In this document: positions 8,249 to 15,951 of the stretch, piece by piece | Numbering within the stretch: the first letter of the stretch is position 1 | Layout of the letters: each line of letters starts with the position of its first letter | Assembly (NCBI RefSeq): GCF_008327685.1 | Contig: NZ_BDDE01000024.1 | Location: 124,001-188,000, forward strand | Direction: 5' to 3' | Source of the DNA: Actinomadura sp. K4S16 | GTDB taxonomy: Bacteria > Actinomycetota > Actinomycetes > Streptosporangiales > Streptosporangiaceae | DNA: 64,000 nt | Made by a program: the position numbers and the translations under genes | The notes under the pieces: generated by a model | Told to the model about the DNA's origin: nothing | What the model saw: the letters and a program-made list of their open reading frames with translations, nothing else | The model's database searches: none

Positions 8249-8694
8249 TACTCCAGAATTTCGTCCGCGTCTGCACGAATCTGCGCCATGAAGTCGTTGA
8301 GTTCGGCTTCACTGTAGTTCGCCCGGCCTACCAGAGCCGAAAGCAGAACGATCTGGTGGCCGAGAACCGTTTGGTCGTCAATGCCCGAGAGGGAACCCTT
8401 CCCCAGAGCGTGCAAAATGATCTGCTCTGCCACTCCCGGATTGATGGCCTCCAGAGATTCATTGCCTCTCGCACGCACTTGCGCGACAAATTGGATGATC
8501 TCTGAACGGTCGGCTATCTCGCCGTCCTTGACAAAGCGCCGCTGGATAGTCTCGAAGAGTCCTGCCGCCAGCAGCGCCGCGTAACCGACGTTATCGTTCT
8601 GATCGAGCTCGTTGAACAGCCGAAGATGTTCCTCTGGCGGACGCCCTGCCAGTTGAGCATAGAGGGCCGCAACCTGCTCATCCGTTACTGGCAT
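8248..8694 (-). CDS. Small helical protein of unknown function (pair member A, copy 2)
   Basis: 148-aa acidic helical protein, unrecognised family. It is clearly homologous to the protein at 9078-9527: both start MP-T--QVA-L, have YAALLAAGLFE-type and RRF segments, an I-FVA-VR stretch, and end A-(D/E)ADE(I/L)LE. The ATG at 8694 is preceded by GGGAAGAGAG. The stop is fused with the start of the downstream pair member B (TAATG). Function unknown; duplication in tandem suggests specificity diversification. Confidence 0.75.
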   Translation of the reverse strand: MPVTDEQVAALYAQLAGRPPEEHLRLFNELDQNDNVGYAALLAAGLFETIQRRFVKDGEIADRSEIIQFVAQVRARGNESLEAINPGVAEQIILHALGKGSLSGIDDQTVLGHQIVLLSALVGRANYSEAELNDFMAQIRADADEILE

Positions 8695-8774
8695 GCTCTC
8701 TTCCCATCTGTCGTTTCAGGTACTGGACGCTTCGTCGAGTCATCTCGACCGCCACCACTGACCACGCCAACCAT

Positions 8775-9078
8775 CGCATCGCCGGCACGGCGGACCATGT
8801 CCTCGGCGACGAGCGGGTCAATCGGAAACGCGTCCTCGCTGGCCGCTATCCTTACATCATCGACAAAAGGGCGAGTTGACCCACGAAGTAGGTCGGCGCG
8901 AACTTTCGACGCACCTCAACCTCGAACGCGCAGAAGAGCAGCGACATGTACCCGGCCGCCGTCTCGTCGTCCACTGCATCTGGTCCTGCAGCGGCACCCA
9001 TGCCTCAGGCCCCTCCAACAGGAACGACCGCAACGCGAGAATATTCTCCTCGCCAATCCTAACTTTCGAATAGTCCAT
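8775..9078 (-). pseudogene. Frameshifted, truncated copy of pair member B
   Basis: Starting at ATG 9078, the first 33 codons (MDYSKVRIGEENILALRS...) are nearly identical to the intact gene at 7751-8248. Compared with that gene there is a one-base deletion near 8980 and a second near 8870, so the frame is lost twice. Similarity resumes in the right frame as IDPLVAEDMVRRA and then ends near 8775; the C-terminal ~65 codons are missing. Its start overlaps the stop of the upstream member A by one base, the same layout as in the intact pair. Confidence 0.82.
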
Positions 9079-9527
9079 CACTCAAGCAACTCGTCCGCAT
9101 CGACGCGAATCTTTTGCATGAACTCATTGAGTTCTGATTCACTGAGATTGGCATCGCCAATCAATCCGGCCAAAAGAATAATCTGGTGCCGGATCATGGT
9201 GTCGGCGTCGATTCCGGAGACTGAGCCGCCTTGGTCCAGCATTCGGAGAATTATCCGTTCGGCCACCTCTGGATTGATGAGGTCGGGCATCTCGTCCCCT
9301 CTTTCTCGAACAGAGGCAACGAAAGCGATGACTTCGGCGCGATCGGCGACCTTGCCATCCACAATAAAACGACGTTCGACGGCTTCAAAAAGACCGGCGG
9401 CAAGTAGTGCGGAGTAGCCCTTATTAGCCTCGGCTCGGTCAAGCTGGTTTAGGAGCTGGCGATGCTCCTCGCGACGTCCGGCAAGCAAAGCATGCAAGGT
9501 CGCTACCTGATCACCTGTTGTCGGCAT
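9078..9527 (-). CDS. Small helical protein of unknown function (pair member A, copy 1)
   Basis: 149-aa acidic helical protein, paralog of the 8248-8694 product and unrecognised otherwise. I prefer the ATG at 9527 (MPTTGDQVATL), which aligns with the paralog's start and has AGGAGAAGAG upstream, over the in-frame ATG six codons earlier. The start lies inside the 3' end of the disordered-protein gene (17-base overlap), so these genes form one operon. The stop overlaps the start of the broken member B copy. Confidence 0.75.
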   Translation of the reverse strand: MPTTGDQVATLHALLAGRREEHRQLLNQLDRAEANKGYSALLAAGLFEAVERRFIVDGKVADRAEVIAFVASVRERGDEMPDLINPEVAERIILRMLDQGGSVSGIDADTMIRHQIILLAGLIGDANLSESELNEFMQKIRVDADELLE

Positions 9528-11496
9528 TCTCTCTTCTCCTGCCATCTCTAACCTTTTCGGCGGTCCATCGTGTTGCCTGAGTCACCACGATTGCGGTGCC
9601 GATCAGTGCGATTGCAGCACTTCCTGCTTGCGCGGGTGTCTGCACGGGATCCATATGGGCGCTGGTGTCTCGAGCAGTGCATGGGTGCCCCGTAGGAGGT
9701 TTGGGCTTAAGCGCTTTGAAAGCCCCATCAATTGCCTTATTGCCTACATCAACGATATCCTCGGATTCACCCATGGCCTCTTTCAGAAGCTCTTTTCGGC
9801 GCGAGGAGCGTTCAGGGGCAGGTTCTCCCGGATTCCGCTCCGCGGGATCGTCCTCAGGGTCGCGGAGTTCACCTCGTCCGGGCTCGCCGCCTCTGGCTCC
9901 TACCGGATCGAGGTCCTCGCGGGTCGGAAGGCCTGCTGGTTCTGTGGTCTCCGGTTCGTTTCGCGCCACCTCGCTGCCCGGTTCGCGGGTCTGTTCTCGT
10001 CCGTACCGGGGTTCGACATGTACCTGGCCTTGGCTGTCGGTGTACACCTCGGAAATAATGGGATTGGGGCGGACTTCCGGTTTCGATTCATAATTACCTT
10101 CCGGGTCCGACTCGGTACCGTCGCCCTCCGCATTTCTACCATGGCCGTCGCTCTGTTCACCGAGGGCTTCTGGGGGTGTGGTGTTCTCGCTGGCTTCTTG
10201 AGCCGGGGGAATGGTCTCGCCGCTGGGTTGCGGGGCGTCTGCTTCGTTGCCTGTGCCTCCGGCGTCTGCCTTGGGTTCTGGGGGCTCGGTGCCTTGGTCT
10301 ATGGTCTCCGAGCCGATCGAGGATGCCTCGCGGCCGGGTTCGGGAACGGCGGGACCATTTTCGGCGGTGGGCTCGGGGGGTGGGTCGCCCTCTGGGCCCG
10401 GCGGCGGATCGCCTTGTCCGTCTGGTGCCCGGTCGTCGGCGGGCTTCATGCCGTCCGCTGGTGGTTCGGTGGGCGGATCGCCACCGGCGTCGCCTGAGTC
10501 GGTGGAGTCCTGCGGCGGGAGGGGGGCGTGGCCCTGGTCCTGTGGGCGTGCGGACTCTGGCGCGGGGGGCTCGGTTCCTTCCCCGGAGGTCGGTGGTTCG
10601 GACTTGTCGGAACCGTCGAGCGTGTCTGCGCCGCCGGAATCGCCCGTGCCCCCGGTCGGTATCTCGTTGCCGGGGGGCTGCGCTTCCTGTCCGGGCTCGC
10701 TCTTCCCCGCGTTCTCACTGTCCGGCCGCACGCCTCCGTCACCGTTCTCGCCGGCGGCCGTTTTGTCGACGCCCTCGGTGGCCTGGGTGTCCTGGAACAC
10801 GGCGCGCCTTTGTTCCGCGTTCGCATGTTGTTCTGCACGGGTGCGGGCGAGGCTTTCCATGCGGGATCCGGGCGGGTACTGAGACGCTTCTGCCGGAAGG
10901 GCGCTTTGTTCCCCGCTGGGTGCCGGGTCGTCGGCTGTAGTGCCGCTGTCCTGGGAGGACGGTTCCTTACCCGGGTCGTCCTTTCCTCCCGTCTCGTCGG
11001 TCTCGGCTCGGCCGGACTTGGGTTCGGGGCCCGCGTTGCCGCGCTCACCCTCGTCCTGGCGCGAGTCCTCCGGCTTGGCCTGGCCTGACTTCTCCGCTTC
11101 TGTGCCGCTGTTGCCGGTCTGGGCCGGATCGGGCTTCTCATGGGCGTGTTCGTCTGGCGGCTGGGAGCCGCTCTCGGCGTCGCCGGTCTCCGGCTTCTCC
11201 TTGGCCTTGGGGTCGGTTTCGGGCGACGGGTCGGCGGGGGTCTTTGGCTTCTCGCCGGCCGGGGCGGCGGAGGAGGACTCGCCGGATTGGTCCTCGCGGT
11301 CACCCTGCTGTCCGTTGTCGGTGTCCGGCCGCTCAGGGATCGTCCAACCGGCTGCTCTGAGGCTGTCGATGCGGGGCGTTCTGCCGTCCGCTCCGGGAGT
11401 GGTGGACGGTGACTCGCCGCCGTTGCGCGGTGGGGCGGGCTTGTCGGTGGTCTCGGGGTCCTTGACCGGTCCACCGGAGGGATTGTCCACGCCCAC
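9511..11496 (-). CDS. Large acidic disordered protein with C-terminal membrane helix
   Basis: 661-aa protein unlike any family I know. Residues about 1-560 are low-complexity and rich in Pro, Glu, Asp, Gly, Ser and Thr, so probably disordered and strongly acidic. A few ordered islands appear: IDSLRAAGWTIPE near 43, SLARTRAEQHANAEQRRAVFQ near 215-235, and ISEVYTDSQGQVHVEPRYG near 490. Near 570-600 is a charged helical segment (RKELLKEAMGESEDIVDVGNKAIDG) and near 625-645 a hydrophobic helix (AGSAAIALIGTAIVVTQA) followed by a basic tail, which suggests a C-terminal anchor with the acidic arm in the cytosol or outside. The GTG start has GGAAGGG seven bases upstream. First gene of the helical-pair operon. 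Confidence 0.75.
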   Translation of the reverse strand: MGVDNPSGGPVKDPETTDKPAPPRNGGESPSTTPGADGRTPRIDSLRAAGWTIPERPDTDNGQQGDREDQSGESSSAAPAGEKPKTPADPSPETDPKAKEKPETGDAESGSQPPDEHAHEKPDPAQTGNSGTEAEKSGQAKPEDSRQDEGERGNAGPEPKSGRAETDETGGKDDPGKEPSSQDSGTTADDPAPSGEQSALPAEASQYPPGSRMESLARTRAEQHANAEQRRAVFQDTQATEGVDKTAAGENGDGGVRPDSENAGKSEPGQEAQPPGNEIPTGGTGDSGGADTLDGSDKSEPPTSGEGTEPPAPESARPQDQGHAPLPPQDSTDSGDAGGDPPTEPPADGMKPADDRAPDGQGDPPPGPEGDPPPEPTAENGPAVPEPGREASSIGSETIDQGTEPPEPKADAGGTGNEADAPQPSGETIPPAQEASENTTPPEALGEQSDGHGRNAEGDGTESDPEGNYESKPEVRPNPIISEVYTDSQGQVHVEPRYGREQTREPGSEVARNEPETTEPAGLPTREDLDPVGARGGEPGRGELRDPEDDPAERNPGEPAPERSSRRKELLKEAMGESEDIVDVGNKAIDGAFKALKPKPPTGHPCTARDTSAHMDPVQTPAQAGSAAIALIGTAIVVTQATRWTAEKVRDGRRRENADNR

Positions 11497-11905
11497 GCTC
11501 GCAGCCCTTCCATTGGGGGGAGGTGAACCGGCCCGCCGGACGGTTCACCGGGCGTATCCGTGACGTGCGGGGCCAACGCCCGGACCACACCGCCCCCTAT
11601 GTAATCGCGCACGTGCGAACTTTGCACGTGCGCGACACGAAGACCGCAGAACTCACATACGTTTCACGATGCCTCACCGTTCCAAAACTGCAAGCTCGTT
11701 CCCACTCGCGTCCGAGGCAGGACGAACAACGGTTCAGACGGGCCTTTTCAAGTAATACGACGCGCACACCAGAGGAAATCGGCGCGCAGGAATGGTGGCT
11801 TGCGAACCTGGGCACGGGTCATTCGCGCCGGTCGTGGATTCTCGTGACGGCGCCGTCGGGTGGCCGGTCGACTCGCGGAGGCCCGCCTTCAGCGGGGCCG
11901 CGCGG
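11497..11905. other. Intergenic region upstream of the disordered-protein operon
   Basis: 409 bases with no credible gene. It contains the large inverted repeat at 11606-11634. The remainder (about 11640-11890) is AT-richer toward 11700 and shows no recognisable element; it marks the right edge of the island. Confidence 0.55.
11606..11634. promoter_or_regulatory. 11-bp perfect inverted repeat with two GCACGTGC cores
   Basis: CGCGCACGTGC (11606-11616), seven bases, then GCACGTGCGCG (11624-11634) form a perfect inverted repeat. Each arm also contains the self-complementary GCACGTGC, the cores being 15 bases apart. It lies 110 bases upstream of the disordered-protein start and resembles the site at 7465 upstream of the XRE gene, so an operator is more likely than a terminator (no T tract). 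Confidence 0.55.
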
Positions 11906-13315
11906 TCATCGCCTCCCGGTGAACCTCGTCCACGGGCGGGCGCGCTCGTAGGCGGCGCATGCGGCCATCACCAGGGCGTCGGCGTGCCGGGCGCCGACGA
12001 CCTGGAGGCCGACGGGCAGGCCGCCGGAGGTGAAGCCGCACGGCAGGCTCGCCGCGGGCTGCTGGGTCATGTTGAACGGGTAGGTGAACGGGGTCCAGCC
12101 CGTCCAGCGCGGGGACGCCGAGCCCGGCGGGACCTCCAGGCCGACCTCGAACGCGGCGATCGGCGTCGTCGGGGTGAGCAGCAGGTCGTAGCGCTCGTGG
12201 AACAGGCCCATCAGGCGGCCAAGCTCCATGCGGCGCGCGGTGGCCGTCAGGTAGTCCTGCGCCGAGTAGCGCGCGCCCTGCTCGCAGATCTCCCGCAGGC
12301 CCGGGTCGAGCAGTTCGCGCTCCTCGGACGACAGGTGCTCGACCACCTTGGCGGCGCCCGCGAACCACAGGACCTCGAACTCCTCGACCGGGTCGCCGAA
12401 GCCCGGGCCGGTCAGCTCGACCTTGGCGCCGAGCTCGGCGAAGACCTCGGCGGCGGCCGCGACGGACGCCGCGACCTCCGGGTCGACCTCCGCGAACCCG
12501 AGGTCGGGGCTGAACGCGACGCGCAGGCCGGTCAGGTCGTCCCGGCCGAGGCGGGCGCCGGCCTCGGCGAACACCACGTCCGGCGGCGGCAGCGCCGACC
12601 AGTCGCGGGCGTCGGCGCCGCTGACGGCGTCGAGCAGCAGCGCCGCGTCGGCCACGGTGTTCGTCATCGGGCCGGTGTGCGCGAGCGTCCCGAACGGGCT
12701 CGCCGGGTAGTGCGGGATGCGGCCGTAAGTCGGCTTGATCGTGAAGGTGCCGGTGAACGCGGCGGGGATGCGCACCGAGCCGCCGCCGTCGGTGCCGAGG
12801 GCGAGCGGCGCCATGCCCGCCGCGACCGCCGCCGCCGCGCCGCCGCTCGACCCGCCCGGCGTGCGGGAGGGGTCCCACGGGTTGCGGGTGACGCCGGTCA
12901 GCGGGTTGTCGGTGACGCCCTTCCACGCGAACTCCGGCGTCGTCGTCTTGCCGACGAACACCGCGCCCTGCTCGCGCAGGCGGGCGACGGACGGCGAGTC
13001 CTCGTCCCACGGGCGGGCGGGGTCGATCGTCCGGGAGCCGCGCAGCGTCGGCCAGCCCCGGGTGAGCAGGACGTCCTTGATGGAGACGGGCACGCCGTCC
13101 AGCGGCCCGAGCGTCGCGCCGCGCCGCCACCGCTCGGTCGCCGCGCGCGCCATGTCGAGGGTGGTCTCCTCGTCGACGAGGCAGAACGCGTTGAGCTCGG
13201 GGTCGTCCCGCTCGATCCGGGCGAGGACGGCCCCGGCGGCCTCGACCGGGGACAGCGCCCCGGCCCGGTACTCCGCGAGCAGTTCGGTCGCGGTCAGGTC
13301 GGCCGCATCGGCCAT
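11906..13315 (-). CDS. Amidase signature family enzyme
   Basis: 469-aa amidase hydrolysing a carboxamide, substrate unknown. The Ser-cisSer-Lys triad is visible: Lys80 (VSIKD), Ser156 in GGSSGG and Ser180 in DGGGS, with the usual 24-residue spacing of the serines. ATG 13315 follows AGAGGGGG; the frame is open further upstream but overlaps the dehydrogenase gene and lacks family sequence. It lies 29 bases downstream of the hydroxyacid dehydrogenase and is probably co-transcribed with it from the operator-controlled promoter at 14408-14436. A decayed fragment of an amidase like this one lies at 6030-6112. Confidence 0.92.
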   Translation of the reverse strand: MADAADLTATELLAEYRAGALSPVEAAGAVLARIERDDPELNAFCLVDEETTLDMARAATERWRRGATLGPLDGVPVSIKDVLLTRGWPTLRGSRTIDPARPWDEDSPSVARLREQGAVFVGKTTTPEFAWKGVTDNPLTGVTRNPWDPSRTPGGSSGGAAAAVAAGMAPLALGTDGGGSVRIPAAFTGTFTIKPTYGRIPHYPASPFGTLAHTGPMTNTVADAALLLDAVSGADARDWSALPPPDVVFAEAGARLGRDDLTGLRVAFSPDLGFAEVDPEVAASVAAAAEVFAELGAKVELTGPGFGDPVEEFEVLWFAGAAKVVEHLSSEERELLDPGLREICEQGARYSAQDYLTATARRMELGRLMGLFHERYDLLLTPTTPIAAFEVGLEVPPGSASPRWTGWTPFTYPFNMTQQPAASLPCGFTSGGLPVGLQVVGARHADALVMAACAAYERARPWTRFTGRR

Positions 13316-13344
13316 GGTTGCCCCCTCTGGTGTGATGCGGCCCG

Positions 13345-14349
13345 CTACCGCGGGCCGGCCGGCTCCGAGCCCACGTAGCCGAGCCCCTTGTCCACGACGT
13401 TGCGCAGGGGACGGCCGGCCACGCGGCGGCCGAGGTTGTCGACGAACAGCCGGACCAGCTCGTCCCGCCAGCCGACCACGTCGCCGGACATGTGCGGCGA
13501 GACGATGACGCCCGGCATCTCCCACAGCGGCGAGGACGGCGGGAGCGGCTCGTCCTCGAAGACGTCGAGCGCGGCGCCCGCGATCCGGCCCGCCCGCAGC
13601 GCCTTGACCAGGTCCGACTCGGCCACGAGGGCGCCGCGCCCGACGTTGATCAGCCGCGCGGACGGCCGCATCCGCTCCAGCGCGGCGGCGTCGATCATGC
13701 CGCGGGTCTGCGGGGTGAGGGGCGCGGCCAGCACGACGTAGTCGGCGGCGGGGAGCTCCTCGCCGAGCCGGTCCATCGGGCGGACGGCGCCGAGGTCGGG
13801 GTCCTCGTCGCGGGCGGTGCGCCCGACGCCGGTGACGGCGAGGCCGGCAGCCGACAGCCGGCGGCCGATCGCGCGGCCGATCGGCCCGGTGCCGACGACC
13901 AGCGCGCGGGCGCCGGTGATCCGCTCGGTCTCGCGGTGCCGCCAGCGCCGCTCGCCCTGCAGCCGGAAGGTGGTGTGCAGGTCCTTGGCGAACGCGAGCA
14001 CCAGCCCGAGCACGTATTCTGCGATGGGCTCGTCGAAGACGCCGCGCGAGTTGGTGACAACAGTGTCACTGCGGACGAGCCCGGGGAACATCAGGCGGTC
14101 GACGCCGGCACTGGCGATGTGGACCCATCCGGGCCCGCCGGTCCGGGGCCACGCACCGGCCAGGGCGTCCGAGAGAAAATCCCACATGAACAGAACATCG
14201 GCCTCGGGAAGCGCCTCGGCCAGCTCTGTTTCGCGCACGTAACGGACGCGCGCGAGGCGCTCCGCCTCCTCCATGCCGCGCGGATGGACGTCGCCCACGA
14301 GTACCACCACGTCAGGCGGGTTGCCGGATGCGGGCTGGGCAGGGTCCAT
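13345..14349 (-). CDS. D-2-hydroxyacid dehydrogenase
   Basis: 334-aa NAD-dependent dehydrogenase of the D-isomer 2-hydroxyacid family. It has the Rossmann glycine motif (VVGTGPIGRAIG), the INVGRGALV strand, the Glu-containing ALDVFEDEPLP and the catalytic His in SPHMSG. The ATG at 14349 is chosen because GGAAG lies nine bases upstream, while the GTG at 14358 would abut it. It reduces 2-keto acids or oxidises D-hydroxyacids; with the amidase and racemase-like genes it suggests degradation of a D-configured or amide-bearing acid. Confidence 0.9.
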   Translation of the reverse strand: MDPAQPASGNPPDVVVLVGDVHPRGMEEAERLARVRYVRETELAEALPEADVLFMWDFLSDALAGAWPRTGGPGWVHIASAGVDRLMFPGLVRSDTVVTNSRGVFDEPIAEYVLGLVLAFAKDLHTTFRLQGERRWRHRETERITGARALVVGTGPIGRAIGRRLSAAGLAVTGVGRTARDEDPDLGAVRPMDRLGEELPAADYVVLAAPLTPQTRGMIDAAALERMRPSARLINVGRGALVAESDLVKALRAGRIAGAALDVFEDEPLPPSSPLWEMPGVIVSPHMSGDVVGWRDELVRLFVDNLGRRVAGRPLRNVVDKGLGYVGSEPAGPR

Positions 14350-14402
14350 CGGCGTCACTTCCGGGGTGTGCGGAGTTTACGAGAAGGCAACGGCGGGAGG
14401 CA

Positions 14403-14441
14403 TTGACACGCTAGGAAGCGTTCGTAGGATTGTCAACAATC
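14403..14441. promoter_or_regulatory. Overlapping divergent promoters with GntR operator (site 1)
   Basis: The operator GATTGTCAACAATC occupies 14428-14441. Plus strand: TTGACA (14403-14408), 16 bases, TAGGAT (14425-14430), so the -10 runs into the operator. Minus strand: TTGACA (14436-14431, inside the operator), 17 bases, TAGCGT (14413-14408). Each -35 overlaps the opposite -10 or the operator, so one bound regulator could control both the dehydrogenase/amidase and DUF3830 transcripts. Confidence 0.8.
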
Positions 14442-14546
14442 AACGCGGTGCACTGCGGCCTCGGTCACCGCAATGGGACATGTGCTGCAAGACCGTCGCA
14501 ACCGCTGCCCAGCAGGGCCAGGACGGATCCCAGAGCGCTCTAACAG

Positions 14547-14581
14547 CCCCCGTTCGGGGGTGTGGGGGGACGACCCCCCAC
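14547..14581 (+). promoter_or_regulatory. Tandem GC hairpins in the DUF3830 leader
   Basis: CCCCCG-TT-CGGGGG (14547-14560) is followed at once by GTGGGGGG-ACGA-CCCCCCAC (14562-14581). Both are perfect stems within the ~200-base leader between promoter site 1 and the DUF3830 start. They could be an attenuator, an RNA-stabilising structure or a factor-independent terminator lacking a T tract. Confidence 0.5.
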
Positions 14582-14643
14582 GAACATGGAGAGTCCTTCG
14601 GGTGGCGACGCTCTCGCCCACCCCTGTTCACGGGGAGGTCAGC

Positions 14644-15138
14644 ATGCCCAAGCTCATGACCATCACTCTGGAGCGCCGCGGCGTGTCGTGCGTCGCGGAG
14701 CTTCTCGAGAAGGACGCGCCGCGCACCTGCGAGGCGGTCTGGAACGCTCTACCCCTCGGCGGCGAGGCGTACCACGCCAAGTACGCCCGCAACGAGGTGT
14801 ACACGATGGTCGAACGGTTCTCCGAGGAAGAGATCGGCCTGGAGAACCCCACCGTCACCCCGATCCCGGGCGACGTCGTCTACTTCTCCTTCCCCGGCGG
14901 GATGCTCGACCGGAAGTTCAAGGAGGAGAAGAACATCCACGCGCTGCCCGGCGTCATCGACCTCGCGATCTTCTACGGCCGCAACAACCTGCTGCTGAAC
15001 GGGGACGTCGGCTGGGTCCCCGGCAACGTCTACGCGACGATCGTCGACGGCCTCGACCGCATGGCCGAGGCGTGCAACGACGTGTGGCGGTCGGGCGGCG
15101 TCGGCGAACGCCTCCTCTACGCGCGCGCAGAGTCCTAG
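14644..15138 (+). CDS. DUF3830 family protein
   Basis: 164-aa protein matching the DUF3830 family (cyclophilin-like fold), with KDAPRTCEAVWNALPLGGEAYHAKYARNE and GDVVYFSFPGG as landmarks. The ATG at 14644 has GGGGAGG five bases upstream. Family members are usually found with Asp/Glu racemase, hydantoin or amidase catabolic genes, as here, but their biochemical function is unknown. First gene of the rightward operon, one base before the racemase-like gene. Confidence 0.8.
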   Translation: MPKLMTITLERRGVSCVAELLEKDAPRTCEAVWNALPLGGEAYHAKYARNEVYTMVERFSEEEIGLENPTVTPIPGDVVYFSFPGGMLDRKFKEEKNIHALPGVIDLAIFYGRNNLLLNGDVGWVPGNVYATIVDGLDRMAEACNDVWRSGGVGERLLYARAES

Positions 15139-15139
15139 A

Positions 15140-15916
15140 GTGGCGGCCGCGCAGATGACATTCGACCCCTCGCTGGTCGTCGGCCCAGAGCTGCTCGCCC
15201 AGCACGGCATCGGGGTGGTCGCGCCGTTCGACTTCGCCCTCGACAGGGAGCTGTGGCGCTGGACGCCCGACGACGTGTCCCTGTTCATGACCCGCCTGCC
15301 GTACGTGCCGGTCCCGGTCACGGTGGAGATGGCCTCCGCCCTGTCGGACCAGTCGATCGTCCGGCAGGCGACCCGCGACGTCCTCGCCCCGGAGCCGCTC
15401 GCCGTCGCCTACGCGTGCGCGTCGGGCAGCTTCATCCGCGGCAAGGCGGGCGAGATCCAGTTGCACCAGTCGATGCTCCAGGCCGGCGCGCCGGTCTCGA
15501 CGACGACCTCCGGCGCGCTGGTGGAGTCGCTCGGGCTCCTCGGCGCCCGGCGGATCGCGGTCGTCACGCCCTACATCGACGCCGTCACCGACCGGCTCGT
15601 GTCGTTCCTCGGCGAGCACGGCATCGAGGTGGTGTCCTCGGTCGGGCTGGGCCTGCTCAGCCACATCTGGAAGGTCGGCTACGGCGAGATCGTGTCGGCG
15701 GTGTCGGCGGTCGACCACCCGGAGGCCGAGGCCGTCTTCATCAGCTGCACGAACGTCCCGACGTACGACATCATCGCACCGCTGGAGCAGATGATCGGCA
15801 AGCCGGTGCTCACCGCCAACCAGGTGACGATGTGCTCGGCGCTGCGCGCCATGGGGCGTTCGGCGTCCGGTCCCGGACAGTCCCTGGTCGGGCTCGCTCC
15901 CTTCACGGCGGCCTAG
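15140..15916 (+). CDS. Maleate isomerase / Asp-Glu racemase superfamily protein 1
   Basis: 258-aa protein of the aspartate/glutamate racemase, maleate cis-trans isomerase and arylmalonate decarboxylase superfamily. Both catalytic cysteines are present: Cys93 (YACASGS) and Cys203 (SCTNVPT), so two-base racemase or isomerase chemistry is possible. GTG 15140 begins one base after the DUF3830 stop; ATG 15155 is an alternative start. The first ~20 residues are variable. Substrate is unknown; context points to a dicarboxylate or amino-acid-derived acid. Confidence 0.82.
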   Translation: MAAAQMTFDPSLVVGPELLAQHGIGVVAPFDFALDRELWRWTPDDVSLFMTRLPYVPVPVTVEMASALSDQSIVRQATRDVLAPEPLAVAYACASGSFIRGKAGEIQLHQSMLQAGAPVSTTTSGALVESLGLLGARRIAVVTPYIDAVTDRLVSFLGEHGIEVVSSVGLGLLSHIWKVGYGEIVSAVSAVDHPEAEAVFISCTNVPTYDIIAPLEQMIGKPVLTANQVTMCSALRAMGRSASGPGQSLVGLAPFTAA

Positions 15917-15935
15917 CCGCCATGATCCCCAAAGG

Positions 15936-15951
15936 TAGGATTGTCGACAAC
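15936..15951 (+). promoter_or_regulatory. GntR operator site 2 overlapping a -10-like box
   Basis: GATTGTCGACAAC (15939-15951) ends immediately before ATG 15952, and TAGGAT (15936-15941) overlaps its left edge exactly as at site 1. There is no clear -35. It could give the second racemase-like gene and the GntR gene their own regulated promoter. Confidence 0.7.

Noticed and set aside
9511..9720. PAAR-like motif in the C-terminus of the disordered protein (GHPCTARDTSAH)
   Set aside because: The resemblance is short, lacks the repeated PAAR pattern and runs into a hydrophobic helix; not enough to claim a secretion-system tip protein.
9628..10497. 289-aa plus-strand frame opposite the disordered protein
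   Set aside because: Gly/Leu/Phe-rich antisense product of Pro/Glu/Ser codons. The minus frame has a Shine-Dalgarno, ordered islands, a membrane helix and an operon context, so I kept the minus gene, although its disordered composition makes frame choice less certain than elsewhere.
11606..11634. Inverted repeat as a rho-independent terminator or as an att site
   Set aside because: No T tract, located upstream of a start codon, and no integrase or tRNA gene near; similarity to the site at 7465 favours an operator.
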